Positions 1 to 9,240 are shown, counted from the first letter of the stretch. The stretch: 64,000 bases of DNA from Vreelandella songnenensis (GCF_003002925.1 NZ_PVTK01000001.1:62001-126000), one strand, 5' to 3'. A program made the numbers and translations. The notes: generated by a model not told the origin, from the letters alone.

Positions 1-480
1 TGGCGCTTCTTGCGCCTCGCCGTCTGTTTTGCTGACCAGCTGATCCGCCGAGACATGACAATCAGCCTCATCGTGATAGACCACCTGCGGCAGGCTAAGG
101 ATAAGTTCATCCTCGACGACCGTCAGCAGGTCCAGCTGTTCATTTTCCACCAGCACCGGCTCATGGCTGGCAGGCAGCTCGGCAGCCAAGGCTTCGTCAC
201 TGATCATTCCGAGCAGGAACTCACTGGACACGTCTTGGCTCAGCGGCACCAGGCAGCGACGACAGGCCAACGCCAGAGTCGCTTGCAAATGGCCACGAAT
301 TTCGCGACGACCTTGGGCATCTACACCAAATTCCAGTACGACATGACAGTCGCCGGTCTGGTCCCCTGCCTCTTCGGCAAGGCGTGGCAGCTTATCAAGC
401 GCCACTAGGCCTTCTAGTCGTTCGCGGCGGGCTGCAAGCTTATAAGGCTCAACCCGGCTGGGGAGTTGTGAGGTCAACAT
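1..480 (-). CDS. yceD: YceD/DUF177 family protein, 3' end beyond window
   Basis: Translating the minus strand from an ATG at 480 gives an open frame of 160 codons to the window edge, starting MLTSQLPSRVEPYK. It carries the DUF177 hallmark ACRRCL, followed by an acidic stretch. YceD proteins sit next to rpmF (L32) and plsX and are thought to act in 23S rRNA metabolism or L32 production; the biochemistry is not settled. The gene is divergent from maf, the arrangement found in E. coli (yceF versus yceD-rpmF) and Pseudomonas, so rpmF should follow just left of the window. The C-terminus is not visible. Confidence 0.9.
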   Translation of the reverse strand, partial: MLTSQLPSRVEPYKLAARRERLEGLVALDKLPRLAEEAGDQTGDCHVVLEFGVDAQGRREIRGHLQATLALACRRCLVPLSQDVSSEFLLGMISDEALAAELPASHEPVLVENEQLDLLTVVEDELILSLPQVVYHDEADCHVSADQLVSKTDGEAQEAP

Positions 481-627
481 AGGCGCGCAATGATAGGCAC
501 TCCCCCCGCTGGTGTCAAAGCCGTCGACATATTTCTTCATGGTTTCTCGCATAAAAGGTGTCGAATAGGCACAACTGCCGGCTTTCGCTACACTCGTTCT
601 GATTCCAAACCGCCAAGGAGACATCGC

Positions 628-1227
628 GTGCCGCTTACTCAAGACGCTTCGCTGGTACTCGCTTCAAGCTCTCGCTTTCGCCAAGCGCTGCTTGACCGCC
701 TGCAACTGCCCTATCAGTGCCACTCACCGGATATCGACGAAACCCCAAAAGCCGATGAAACGCCCGAAGCCCTGGTCCACAGGCTGGCGCTTGGCAAGGC
801 CAACGCCGTGGCCGAGCACTATCCGCAGCACTGCATCATCGGGTCAGATCAGATTGCGCTGTTTGAGGGCGACATTCTGGGCAAACCTCATACGCCCGAG
901 CGCGCCTGCGCCAATCTCGCACGGTTTTCCGGCAACCGCGTTACTTTCCTGACCGGCCTTGCGCTGCTCGATACGCGCACTCAGCGCCACTACACCCATA
1001 TCGAGCCCTTCGACGTGGTCTTTAGAACGCTGAGCCACCGGGAAATCGAGCGCTACGTAGCGCTCGAGCAGCCCCTGGACAGCGCCGGCAGTTTCCGCAT
1101 GGAGGGGCTAGGCATCACGCTGTTTGAAGCGCTTGAAGGGCGCGACCCCAACGCACTGATCGGCCTTCCCTTGATTGCCCTTTGCGACATGCTGCGTCAA
1201 GCAGGCATGGACCCGCTCGACGCTTAG
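628..1227 (+). CDS. yceF: Maf-like nucleotide pyrophosphatase, YceF (m7GTP) type
   Basis: A 199-residue Maf/HAM1-superfold protein. The N-terminal LASSSRFRQ loop and the GSDQ motif with the likely catalytic base Asp74 are intact. The subgroup-specific residues around GSDQIALFEGDILGKP resemble YceF, which hydrolyses 7-methyl-GTP, rather than the dTTP/UTP-specific YhdE. A longer frame opens at 490, but the preferred start is GTG at 628: an AAGGAG Shine-Dalgarno lies at 615-620 and the family begins here. It is expected to be a cytoplasmic house-cleaning enzyme that removes modified nucleotides. It is divergent from yceD and convergent with sppA, leaving only 10 bp between stops. Substrate assignment is by similarity only. 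Confidence 0.92.
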   Translation: MPLTQDASLVLASSSRFRQALLDRLQLPYQCHSPDIDETPKADETPEALVHRLALGKANAVAEHYPQHCIIGSDQIALFEGDILGKPHTPERACANLARFSGNRVTFLTGLALLDTRTQRHYTHIEPFDVVFRTLSHREIERYVALEQPLDSAGSFRMEGLGITLFEALEGRDPNALIGLPLIALCDMLRQAGMDPLDA

Positions 1228-1237
1228 CGGTGCAAGC

Positions 1238-2347
1238 TTACTCGGCCTGATAGCGCAGCGGCGAGCTTGCGGCACTCACGCCCAGCACGTCAGCGGCCAT
1301 CTGGGTAAAGCGCCGCGTCAACCGGTCAAACGGATCAAGACGCGGCGTATAGTCCTCCCAGCTCGCCTCTCCCACCTCTTCGCGGGCGATCTCCTCAAGA
1401 CTTGCCAGCCGATCCACCAGGCCAAGCTCTAGCCCCTGCTCGCCACTCCAGATAAGCCCCGAGAAAATCTCTGGCTGAGTGCTCAGCCGATCACCACGCC
1501 CGGCGCGCACATCGTCGATGAACTGCTGGTGGGTCTGAGTCAGAACGCCCTGCCAGAACGCCGCGGCGTCTTCGTCGAGCGGCTGGAAGGGATCCAGAAA
1601 TGCCTTGTTATCACCGGCCGTCATTACCCGACGCTCAACGCCAATCTGGCTGATGGCGTCCTGAAAGCCAAAGCCTGCGTAGATGACGCCAATCGAGCCG
1701 ACCAGGCTTGCCCGGGAGGCGATGATCTGGTCAGCGGCCGAGGCAATATAGTACGCCCCGCTGGCCCCGATATCCTCGATCACTGCCAGAATGGGCTTGT
1801 CGCTCTGCTCACGCAGCCGCATGATTTCCGCATAGATGCGCTGGGACTGGACGGGGCTGCCGCCGGGGCTATCGATGTGCAGCACGATGGCAGCGGCGCT
1901 GTCCGATGCCGAAGCACGCTCAAGCCCATTGATGATACGCTCGGCATTCGCCGGTGAATCGCTGGCAATCACCCCGTTGACTTCGATAACCGCCAGGTGA
2001 CGCTGCGCAGGCGGCGCGTCGGCAGGGTCAGACCAGTACAGGTTGTACACCACGCTCGCCACCAGCAGCAGCACGGCAAACAGCAGCAGCAAGCGGAAAA
2101 ACAGTTTCCAGCGGCGCGAGCGACGCTGCTCGGTAAGCACACCGCCTACCCAGCGATCCATCATCTCGATCTGCGCCAGCCGCTGGCGCTCCCGAAGCGT
2201 TTCAGCACTGTCACCCACCGCCCCGGATGCTGCAGAGTCATTCTGATGGGCGGCCACCTCCGGCCCCTGAGTCCAGCGATCCCGGGATTGGTCGCCGGTA
2301 TCGTTTAGGTGTGCATCCGTTTCATCACGGCGTGAATCATCGCTCAT
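1238..2347 (-). CDS. sppA: Signal peptide peptidase SppA, short (36K) type
   Basis: A 369-residue S49 serine protease. A roughly 80-residue hydrophilic cytoplasmic N-terminus precedes one membrane helix (about 81-104), then a single protease domain on the periplasmic side. The Ser/Lys dyad is visible: Ser196 in GASGAYY and Lys248 in GDNKAF. One protease domain rather than two marks the short form that works as an oligomer, unlike the 67-kDa E. coli SppA. It degrades cleaved signal peptides in the inner membrane. AAAGGATA precedes the ATG. It is co-directional with the HAD phosphatase and rluC upstream (52 bp and 27 bp gaps), suggesting an rluC-HAD-sppA operon as in Pseudomonas. Confidence 0.95.
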   Translation of the reverse strand: MSDDSRRDETDAHLNDTGDQSRDRWTQGPEVAAHQNDSAASGAVGDSAETLRERQRLAQIEMMDRWVGGVLTEQRRSRRWKLFFRLLLLFAVLLLVASVVYNLYWSDPADAPPAQRHLAVIEVNGVIASDSPANAERIINGLERASASDSAAAIVLHIDSPGGSPVQSQRIYAEIMRLREQSDKPILAVIEDIGASGAYYIASAADQIIASRASLVGSIGVIYAGFGFQDAISQIGVERRVMTAGDNKAFLDPFQPLDEDAAAFWQGVLTQTHQQFIDDVRAGRGDRLSTQPEIFSGLIWSGEQGLELGLVDRLASLEEIAREEVGEASWEDYTPRLDPFDRLTRRFTQMAADVLGVSAASSPLRYQAE

Positions 2348-2399
2348 GTCTTATCCTTTCCATGTGAGCCAGCGCGAATAGTCATGCCACTCGCACCGT

Positions 2400-3050
2400 T
2401 TAGCCATAAAGCCAGTCAAACAGGTCTGCTACGTTATGAGCCACCCATCGGGGCTGGCTGGCGGCAAGCCTTGCCGGCGCGTGCACGCCGTAGGTGACCG
2501 CAACACGGTCCATGCCAATGGCTCGCGCCATTTCCAGATCATACTCCGTATCCCCCACCATGACCGCTCGCTCGACCGGCACATCAAGCTCTTGAAGAAT
2601 CTCCTCGAGCATTTGCGGGTGCGGCTTGGAGCGCGTCTCGTCAGCGGTGCGGCTGGCGTGAAACCAGGCGCCGCTGCCCGTTTCGGCAAACACCCGATCA
2701 AGGCCCCGGCGGCTTTTACCGGTGGCGACCGCCAGGCGCTGATGCGGGCGCTCCCGCAGGCGCGCCACCTGTGCCTCGACGCCTGCAAAAAACGGCATGG
2801 GCGTCGTATTTCCAGAAACAAAATGGTGCGAGTAGCGCTCGCGCAGCCGCTCAGCCTGTGCCGGACCAATGCCAGGGCACAGTTTGGCAATCGCCTCGGG
2901 CAAACCCAGGCCGATGATATCTTCAACCGCCGCGGCCTCAAGCTCGCCCCACTCAGCCTCAAGGGCAGCCGCCTGCATGCAGGCAACAATCTTGGGCACC
3001 GAATTCATCAGAGTGCCGTCCCAATCAAAAATGATCAGCTCGTAGCGCAT
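2400..3050 (-). CDS. HAD-superfamily phosphatase (Gph/YigB-like)
   Basis: A 216-residue haloacid dehalogenase-like hydrolase, subfamily IA. Motif I is DWDGT with the nucleophile Asp9 and acid/base Asp11; motif II Thr is in VATGKSR; the motif III lysine is in SKPHPQ; motif IV is GDTEYDLEMA. The cap is the small helical type inserted after motif I. Members are often annotated as phosphoglycolate phosphatase-like, but the substrate cannot be read from sequence. A GAGGAGG Shine-Dalgarno precedes the ATG. It lies between rluC and sppA in the same order as in Pseudomonas, so it probably belongs to the same transcript; no functional link to rRNA modification is known. Confidence 0.93.
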   Translation of the reverse strand: MRYELIIFDWDGTLMNSVPKIVACMQAAALEAEWGELEAAAVEDIIGLGLPEAIAKLCPGIGPAQAERLRERYSHHFVSGNTTPMPFFAGVEAQVARLRERPHQRLAVATGKSRRGLDRVFAETGSGAWFHASRTADETRSKPHPQMLEEILQELDVPVERAVMVGDTEYDLEMARAIGMDRVAVTYGVHAPARLAASQPRWVAHNVADLFDWLYG

Positions 3051-3077
3051 GGTCGCCTCCTCTTCTGCCCGTTTGCG

Positions 3078-4019
3078 TTAGCCCCGCGCCCGCTTGAGTA
3101 TGTCTTCCAATACTTCCGGCAGCGGCGCCTTGACGGTTACCGGACGACCGTTGGTGGGCTCAGGGAACGTCAGTGAACGCGCATGCAGAAACAGACGGCT
3201 CACACCCAACTGCTGCGTCAGCTTGGCGCTCTCGCGGGTGGAGTACTTGTCATCGCCCAGCAGCGCATGACCGGCATGGGCGGCGTGAACGCGAATCTGA
3301 TGCGTGCGCCCGGTCACGGGCTCGGCTTCTACCAGGGTGGCCTTCTCGAAGGTTTCCACTACCGCAAAATGGGTGCGCGACACCTTGCCATTAGGGTCAA
3401 CGCGTACGCGGCGTTCGCCGTTACCTGCGTCGAAACGATCCAGTCGGGCACTTTCATAGGTCTTGCGCGCCGGCCAGCGACCGTTCACCAGCGCCAGATA
3501 GCGCTTATCCATGCCATGTTTCTTGAGCGACTCGTTGAGCGTCACCAGCGCCTCGCGGGATTTGGCCAGCAGCAGGCAGCCCGAGGTATCACGATCAAGG
3601 CGATGGACCAGTTCGAGAAAGCTCAAGTCGTCACGCACCTGGCGCAGGGCCTCGATCAGGCCGATCTTGACGCCGCTGCCGCCGTGCACTGCAAGTCCCG
3701 AGGGCTTGTTGAGCACCATCCAGTCAGGGCCTTCCATGATCACGCTGCCTACCAGCACATCGCGCAGGTTATCGCTGACTTCCTTCACCGCTTCGCGGGG
3801 CGCCAGGCGCAGCGGCGGCACGCGCACCAGGTCGCCGGCCTGCAAGCGGTAGTCGACCTTGACGCGCTTTTTGTTAACCCGGACTTCGCCTTTACGCACG
3901 ATGCGGTATATCAATGCTCGAGGAGCCCCCTTCAGGCGCGTCATCAGAAAATTGTCGATTCGCTGACCCGCCTGCTCCGGGGCGATATCCACCCACTGTA
4001 CTTCACGCCCTTCGGCCAT
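3078..4019 (-). CDS. rluC: 23S rRNA pseudouridine(955/2504/2580) synthase RluC
   Basis: A 313-residue RluA-family pseudouridine synthase. An N-terminal S4 RNA-binding domain (about 20-75, with KGEVRVNKKRV) is followed by the catalytic domain with HRLDRDTSG, where Asp144 is the predicted nucleophile. The chemistry is isomerisation of specific uridines in 23S rRNA. The position divergent from rne is diagnostic, since rluC and rne are neighbours in most gammaproteobacteria. AGGAG lies 9 bases before the ATG. A possible -10 (TAGAAT, minus strand) lies at 4054-4059, but I find no well-spaced -35. Confidence 0.95.
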   Translation of the reverse strand: MAEGREVQWVDIAPEQAGQRIDNFLMTRLKGAPRALIYRIVRKGEVRVNKKRVKVDYRLQAGDLVRVPPLRLAPREAVKEVSDNLRDVLVGSVIMEGPDWMVLNKPSGLAVHGGSGVKIGLIEALRQVRDDLSFLELVHRLDRDTSGCLLLAKSREALVTLNESLKKHGMDKRYLALVNGRWPARKTYESARLDRFDAGNGERRVRVDPNGKVSRTHFAVVETFEKATLVEAEPVTGRTHQIRVHAAHAGHALLGDDKYSTRESAKLTQQLGVSRLFLHARSLTFPEPTNGRPVTVKAPLPEVLEDILKRARG

Positions 4020-4283
4020 TACCGCGTACTCCTGCCATTACGCCAAAAAGCGCATTCTAGCGTAGACCAAAGGGCATTGCGTCAATTGCTGGTGGTTGTC
4101 TTTACTGTTATATTCCAGAGCGTTCACTTGCAAGACGCGGCAGCTTGTTACGTATCACTGTTTTTACAAGCGTCAATACCGCGTTTAGCCAAAGCGCCTG
4201 CCCGACCAACACGCAGGCCTGAACATGAGAAACGGTGCCAGTGTACGCATTGGCCGTTTCCGAACGTATTAAAATGCAGTCAC
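4020..4283. promoter_or_regulatory. Divergent rluC/rne promoter region
   Basis: This part of the 660-bp rluC-rne gap has no plausible gene; short frames crossing it lack ribosome binding sites. It should hold both promoters. For rne, TTGCTG with a 17-bp spacer and TATATT (about 4088-4116) is a fair sigma70 match. For rluC, a TAGAAT -10 lies at 4054-4059 on the minus strand. Neither is strong enough to fix a start site. Confidence 0.35.
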
Positions 4284-4574
4284 TCTGTCGCGGCATGACG
4301 ACGACAGATTTGCGAATGCCTCGCCGATACCGGCAGGCAAATGCTTAAAAAAACGCTACGCCCAGCGCAACCCCTTTCCTGTTGTCACAGGATACTGGCT
4401 TGCGCTGGGCGACTCAGTTCAACGCTGTGCCGGCGGCCAGCGTGGACGAATCGAAGAATGCTAGGTGTAGGCGGTGTCAGCAGGGCCGGATGGACGTGAC
4501 AGCCACCGAAACACGTCCTGCCTCCGCCACGTACTCAACCTGTCAGCCGGGTGGGCGATCACGCCCTCCCGGCT
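4284..4574 (+). promoter_or_regulatory. Structured rne 5' leader (three hairpins)
   Basis: Three stem-loops precede the rne start codon. The first has 7-bp arms at 4284-4290 and 4302-4308. The second has perfect 12-bp arms, CGCCCAGCGCAA at 4359-4370 and its complement at 4400-4411, enclosing a smaller CCTG/CAGG stem. The third has arms AGCCGGG 4545-4551 and 4568-4574, continuing through GGGCG/CGCCC around an ATCA loop. In E. coli the rne leader folds into hairpins hp1-hp3, and RNase E binds this leader to destabilise its own mRNA. Similar position, size and hairpin number suggest the same autoregulatory element. The match to the E. coli loop sequences is not shown here. Confidence 0.6.
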
Positions 4575-4679
4575 TGCCGTGTCAGCATAATCATGCGCCG
4601 AGCACAAGCACGCAGCACCCGCGATTCGTCTACGTTAACCTTAGACGGTTTGCCGGTACGCAACGCCATGCGAGACAAC

Positions 4680-7600
4680 ATGAAACGGATGCTTATCAAT
4701 GCGACCCAACCCGAAGAGCTTCGGGTCGCGCTGGTTGATGGACAACGCCTTTACGATCTGGATATCGAATCCGGAGCCCGCGAGCAGAAAAAAGCCAATA
4801 TCTATCGTGGCAAGATCACCCGCGTAGAACCCTCCCTTGAAGCGGCTTTTGTCGACTTTGGCGCCGAGCGCCACGGTTTTCTGCCGCTCAAGGAAATTGC
4901 CCGCGAATACTTCGTCAAGGACGTTTCCGGACGCCCTAATATCAAGGAAGTGCTCAAGGAAGGTCAGGAAGTCATCGTTCAGGTGGACAAAGAGGAGCGC
5001 GGCAACAAGGGTGCCGCACTCACCACCTTTATCAGCCTGGCGGGCCGCTTTCTGGTATTGATGCCCAACAATCCAAGAGCCGGCGGCATTTCACGGCGCA
5101 TCGAAGGCGAAGAGCGCAGCCAGCTCAAGGACGCCATGGGCCAGCTGACCGTGCCCGACAAGATGGGCCTGATCGTGCGCACCGCAGGTATCGGTCGCAA
5201 CCCTGAAGAGCTTCAGTGGGATCTCGACTACCTGGTTCAGGTGTGGGAATCGATCACCACCGAATCGGCCAAGCGCCCGGCGCCGTTTTTGATCTACCGC
5301 GAATCCAACGTCATCATTCGCGCCATGCGCGATTACCTGCGTCAGGATATCGGCGAAGTGCTGATCGACAGCCCCGAGATTCACGCCGAAGCGCTGGGCT
5401 TTATCCGTCAGGTAATGCCCTCCTATCAGCAGAAGATCAAGCTTTATACCGATGAAGTGCCGCTGTTTTCGCGCTTTCAGATCGAATCCCAGATCGAGAC
5501 CGCCTACCAGCGTGAAGTGAAGCTTCCCTCCGGCGGCTCGATCGTCATCGACCATACCGAAGCGCTGGTTTCCATCGACATCAACTCGGCCCGCGCTACC
5601 CGCGGCAGTGATATCGAGGAAACCGCTCTGCAGACCAACTCCGAGGCGGCGGACGAAATTGCCCGTCAGCTGCGTCTGCGCGATATCGGCGGCCTGGTGG
5701 TGATCGATTTTATCGACATGGGCCCGGCGCGCAATCAGCGCGAAGTGGAAAACCGCATGCGCGATGCGCTCAAGCTGGATCGCGCCCGCGTACAGATCGG
5801 CCGCATTTCACGCTTTGGCCTGATGGAAATGTCCCGCCAGCGTCTGCGGCCTTCGCTGGGCGAAACCAGCGGCGTGGTCTGCCCGCGCTGTAACGGCCAG
5901 GGCACCATCCGCGACGTGCGCTCGCTGTCGCTCTCCATCATGCGTCTTATCGAAGAAGAGGCGATGAAAGAGCGCAGCGCCCAGATCCGCGCGATCCTGC
6001 CGGTACCGGTAGCCACCTATCTGCTCAACGAAAAGCGCAGCGTGCTATCGGATATCGAGTCGCGCCAAGGCGTGCGCGTGGTGCTGCTGCCCAACCCGGA
6101 CATGGACACACCGCACTACGACGTTCAGCGCCTGCGCGATGACCATCTCGATGAAGATGACAGCCAGACGCTCTCAAGCTTCGAGCTGTCTACCGACACC
6201 GAAGTCGGCAAGGAGCCCGACCCAAGCTTTGCAGCGCCTGCACAGCGTGCCGAAGCCGCCGTTAAAAGCGTGGCTCACAATGCCCCGGCACCTGCTTCGC
6301 TGCAAACCGAAGAGCCTGCGCCCAAGGCCGCCGCACCGGCAGCCGCCCCAGCGGCACCCTCTGCCGAGCAGCCCAGCGTGATCGGCCGCTTCATCCGCGG
6401 GTTTGCCAAGCTGCTTGGCGGCGATGAGGCAAGCACAGCTCCTGCGCCCAGCGAGACCAAGCCCGCTGCGCCGCGCAAGCCCTCCGAGCGTAGCGGCCAG
6501 CGCGTTACCCAGCCGAATGGCGAAAAGCAGCGCCCCCCGCGTAGCGAGCGCAGTGATTCTACCAAGAATGACTCTGCCAAAAGCGACTCAGCCAAGGGCG
6601 AGCCGCGCGCCAGCCAGTCGCGCAGCGCTGCTACGAGTGACGACGCTAGCGACAAGCGCAGTGGCCCGACCCGGACACGCAACCGCCGCCGTAATCCGCA
6701 GCAGGATGACGCGAAAGCACCGGATACAGCGGCCAAGGGCAGCCGCCAGAAGGATGCGCCGACAGCCAAGGACGACAACCGCGACGCCCCGGCCAAAGCC
6801 CCCCAGAAGGAGTCGCGCCGCGATGCCAACCGGGATAACCAGCGCAACCAGGAAAAGCCGGCTGACGCCAAGCCAACCCGGGAAGCCGCAGCCAGCGAAG
6901 AACAGCCCGCTGCCAAAGACGACGGCAAGCCAAAGCGTACGCGCAACAACCCGCGTAACCGTTCGCGCAAACAGGCGGTCAACCCGCAGGCTGAAGCCGA
7001 GCAGCTGAAACTTCAGGCCGAAGCACCTGCCGAGGTGCAAGGCGCCGACGCAGCGCAGCAAGCGCAAGCGGCCGAGGCAAAAGCCGACCAGCGCGAAGCG
7101 CCGGCGCAGCCTGAAAACGTCGAAAAGGCGCATGCAGCGAACCAGCAGCACGCAGAAGAGCTGCCGGTGGCGCAAGCCAAGGCAGAAGCGCCCCAGGATA
7201 GCGACACCCAGGCCACCGATACCCAGCCGGACGAGTCGCCTATCGAGCGGGTGAAAACGCCGGAAGCTACACGCCCAGCCGACGACAGCAGCTCTGAGCA
7301 TGAGACGGTTTCTGAAGCTACGACAACGCCGGAACTCGAGCCTGCCAAAGCGGCTGACGAATCCGTCGCGGATCAAAAACCCGCAACGGAGATAAGCGAA
7401 GCGGCAGAAACGGTACCGACTCAGGAAGCCACAACTGACTCGGATAATGAGGCGTTACCGCCTCGCTCGGCCAAGGTCGAGACGCCAGAAACCGTGCAAG
7501 CATCAGCGCTTGAGGAAAGCGAGCAGCACCTCGGGGAGAAGTCCCCGGCCGAAGCCATTCCGGCTACGGGTGATGCCGACATCATGCCTCAGCAGATCAC

Positions 7601-8012
7601 GGAAGCGGACAGCGAGACGGATAAAGCGCTTGCGCCCTCGCCCACCGAGTTTGCAGAAAGCACTACTGCAAGCGAAGCGGCAACCGATGAAGCCACCGGC
7701 CGTGAAACCGCTCAGGCGCCGGAGGCTATCGCGCCAGCCGAGAAGGCATCCGCTGCTGAAACGGTGAACGAGTCGCTGCCTGCTGAAACTTCCCGCCGTG
7801 AAGACGCCTCTGCTGAGCCTGAAGCAAGCGCAGAACCTGCAGCCGTCGCGCAGGACGAGACGCTGCCGGAGGCGGTCAAGATAGAAGACTCAGCCGCAAA
7901 AGCCGATGAGCCCGTCGCAGAAGAGACACCGGCTGCCCGCCGCCGTCGCCGCCGCCGGGCGCATAACGACCCGCGCGAGCTGCGCAAACAGCAGGAAGCC
8001 GGCAAAGAGTAA
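4680..8012 (+). CDS. rne: Ribonuclease E
   Basis: A 1110-residue endoribonuclease E, the core of the RNA degradosome. The start is ATG at 4680 ([10 protein letters not shown], matching the E. coli N-terminus), not the upstream in-frame codons. The catalytic half has the S1 domain (about 35-125), 5'-sensor and DNase I-like domains with Asp-containing [11 protein letters not shown] and VVIDFIDM, and the Zn-link CPRC (Cys401, Cys404) that holds the dimer-of-dimers together. The amphipathic membrane-targeting helix, [17 protein letters not shown], begins near residue 565. The remaining 500+ residues are disordered: Arg-rich RNA-binding patches about 600-780, then a long Ala/Glu-rich stretch, ending in [14 protein letters not shown]. 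Transcribed alone; terminator follows at 8028. Confidence 0.97.
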   Translation: MKRMLINATQPEELRVALVDGQRLYDLDIESGAREQKKANIYRGKITRVEPSLEAAFVDFGAERHGFLPLKEIAREYFVKDVSGRPNIKEVLKEGQEVIVQVDKEERGNKGAALTTFISLAGRFLVLMPNNPRAGGISRRIEGEERSQLKDAMGQLTVPDKMGLIVRTAGIGRNPEELQWDLDYLVQVWESITTESAKRPAPFLIYRESNVIIRAMRDYLRQDIGEVLIDSPEIHAEALGFIRQVMPSYQQKIKLYTDEVPLFSRFQIESQIETAYQREVKLPSGGSIVIDHTEALVSIDINSARATRGSDIEETALQTNSEAADEIARQLRLRDIGGLVVIDFIDMGPARNQREVENRMRDALKLDRARVQIGRISRFGLMEMSRQRLRPSLGETSGVVCPRCNGQGTIRDVRSLSLSIMRLIEEEAMKERSAQIRAILPVPVATYLLNEKRSVLSDIESRQGVRVVLLPNPDMDTPHYDVQRLRDDHLDEDDSQTLSSFELSTDTEVGKEPDPSFAAPAQRAEAAVKSVAHNAPAPASLQTEEPAPKAAAPAAAPAAPSAEQPSVIGRFIRGFAKLLGGDEASTAPAPSETKPAAPRKPSERSGQRVTQPNGEKQRPPRSERSDSTKNDSAKSDSAKGEPRASQSRSAATSDDASDKRSGPTRTRNRRRNPQQDDAKAPDTAAKGSRQKDAPTAKDDNRDAPAKAPQKESRRDANRDNQRNQEKPADAKPTREAAASEEQPAAKDDGKPKRTRNNPRNRSRKQAVNPQAEAEQLKLQAEAPAEVQGADAAQQAQAAEAKADQREAPAQPENVEKAHAANQQHAEELPVAQAKAEAPQDSDTQATDTQPDESPIERVKTPEATRPADDSSSEHETVSEATTTPELEPAKAADESVADQKPATEISEAAETVPTQEATTDSDNEALPPRSAKVETPETVQASALEESEQHLGEKSPAEAIPATGDADIMPQQITEADSETDKALAPSPTEFAESTTASEAATDEATGRETAQAPEAIAPAEKASAAETVNESLPAETSRREDASAEPEASAEPAAVAQDETLPEAVKIEDSAAKADEPVAEETPAARRRRRRRAHNDPRELRKQQEAGKE

Positions 8013-8027
8013 TTGCTTTTCCGGCAC

Positions 8028-8057
8028 AAAAAAACCCCGCTTCGGCGGGGTTTTTTT
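8028..8057. terminator. Bidirectional terminator between rne and murB
   Basis: A 6-bp GC stem CCCCGC/GCGGGG (8035-8040, 8045-8050) with a TTCG loop is flanked by seven A's on the left and seven T's on the right. It can end both rne (plus) and murB (minus) transcripts, which converge here. Confidence 0.93.
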
Positions 8058-8080
8058 ATGGCTGCGTTTTTATGGTTACG

Positions 8081-9115
8081 CTAAGGCTGGATGATGCGCG
8101 GCTCAGGTTCAAGCACAACACCAAAGCGCTCGCGCACCTGCTCGACGATGCGCTCGGCAAAATGTAAAAGCCCTTCACGATTACCGCCGCCCTGATGCAC
8201 CAGCACCAGCGCCTGACGGTCGTGTACGCCAAACGCACCTTCTTGCACCCCTTTCAAGCCACACTGGTCAATCAGCCACCCCGCTGCCAGCTTGGTCTGC
8301 CCACTCCCTTGAGGAAAGTTCGGCATAGCTGGATAACGCGATAAAAGCGCATGTGCCTGCTGGTCGGGAACCAGGGGATTCTTGAAAAAGCTCCCGGCAT
8401 TGGCCAGCAGGTCAGGGTCCGGCAGTTTCTCCTGACGAATCGCCGAGACGGCGCGAGCAACGTCCATAGGGGTGGGCGTCTTGCTCAACCGCGCGGCAAG
8501 ATCTCCGTAATGGAGCTTGGGCGTCGGCTGTCTTGACAGACGCAGCACCAGCCGGGTGATGACAACGCGGCCGCTCAGCTCACGCTTGAAAACGCTGTCG
8601 CGATAGCCAAATGCACAGTCGGCCTGGTTCAGCCAGCGCACCTTGCCGGTATTGAGCTCCATGACCTGTACTGCGCAGAGGCTATCGGAGAGTTCGACCC
8701 CGTAGGCACCGATATTCTGTACCGGGGCCGCACCGCAGTCGCCCGGGATCAGCGCAAGGTTCTCGATGCCCCATAACCCCCGCGCCGCCACGTCCTGCAC
8801 CAGCGCATGCCAGTTGACCCCGGCACCCACATGGACCAGCACCTCATCGCCTTCACGGGTCAACCATAACTGGCGAAGCCTGGGGCGCAGGGCAAGCCCG
8901 TTAAGTGCAGGCGGCAGCAGAACGTTACTGCCGCCGCCCAGCAGGGTTATCGGCCACTGCTGGCGGCTTGCCTCGCCCAGTATTTGACGCAGGGCACCAA
9001 GCGTTGCGGGCTCGGCATAGCGCGCGGCGATACACGGCAAGCGCAGGGTATTGGCAGCAGACAGATCAGCGTGCGTCTTGATAAGCGGTGTGCCTTGGAA
9101 GTCAAAAGCTTTCAC
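8081..9115 (-). CDS. murB: UDP-N-acetylenolpyruvoylglucosamine reductase MurB
   Basis: A 344-residue FAD-dependent reductase that converts UDP-GlcNAc-enolpyruvate to UDP-MurNAc in the cytoplasm. The FAD-binding domain shows NTLRLPC, GGGSNVLLP and IPGDCGAAPVQNIGAYGVE. The C-terminal domain has GSFFKNP, with the proton-donor serine, and TKLAAGWLIDQCGLKG. Length and the split C-terminal domain fit the type I (E. coli-like) enzyme. The start is GTG at 9115; it overlaps the stop of the phosphatase remnant upstream (GTGA), which may once have coupled their translation. It is the last gene of the minus-strand envelope block kdsB-murB and ends at a shared terminator. Confidence 0.96.
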   Translation of the reverse strand: MKAFDFQGTPLIKTHADLSAANTLRLPCIAARYAEPATLGALRQILGEASRQQWPITLLGGGSNVLLPPALNGLALRPRLRQLWLTREGDEVLVHVGAGVNWHALVQDVAARGLWGIENLALIPGDCGAAPVQNIGAYGVELSDSLCAVQVMELNTGKVRWLNQADCAFGYRDSVFKRELSGRVVITRLVLRLSRQPTPKLHYGDLAARLSKTPTPMDVARAVSAIRQEKLPDPDLLANAGSFFKNPLVPDQQAHALLSRYPAMPNFPQGSGQTKLAAGWLIDQCGLKGVQEGAFGVHDRQALVLVHQGGGNREGLLHFAERIVEQVRERFGVVLEPEPRIIQP

Positions 9116-9195
9116 GCGCGGCCACTTTGCAGATGTTGAATCAGGCCGGGCGAGCGGCAGATATTGCCCATAAAGGCGAAAAGTACCCGCGTCAC
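9112..9195 (-). pseudogene. Deletion remnant of a low-molecular-weight protein tyrosine phosphatase
   Basis: A 27-codon frame starting GTG at 9195 reads TRVLFAFMGNICRSP after the start, an unmistakable N-terminus of low-molecular-weight protein tyrosine phosphatases (usual core VLFVCMGNICRSP), then GLIQHLQSGRA and a TGA. The second half resembles the C-terminal helix of the same family. Most simply, an in-frame deletion removed about 120-130 central residues. The nucleophilic first Cys of the CX5R loop is Phe here, and the catalytic Asp region is gone, so no activity is possible. Pseudomonas carries an intact copy (ptpA) at this place between kdsB and murB. The stop overlaps the murB start. 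It may persist only as a translated leader for murB. Confidence 0.75.
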
Positions 9196-9240
9196 AAAGG
9201 CTTCCTTGTTTATGGAAAGTGAGTAGTTAAAGGGATGCCG

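Noticed and set aside
4551-4679. N-terminal extension of RNase E by 43 residues
   Set aside because: The frame is open, but [10 protein letters not shown] at 4680 matches the known RNase E start, and the extension would run through a leader hairpin.
6275-7376. Minus-strand frames of 235-262 codons opposite the RNase E tail
   Set aside because: They arise from the repetitive Ala/Glu/Arg codons of the disordered tail; the translations are low-complexity Leu/Arg/Ser without start signals.
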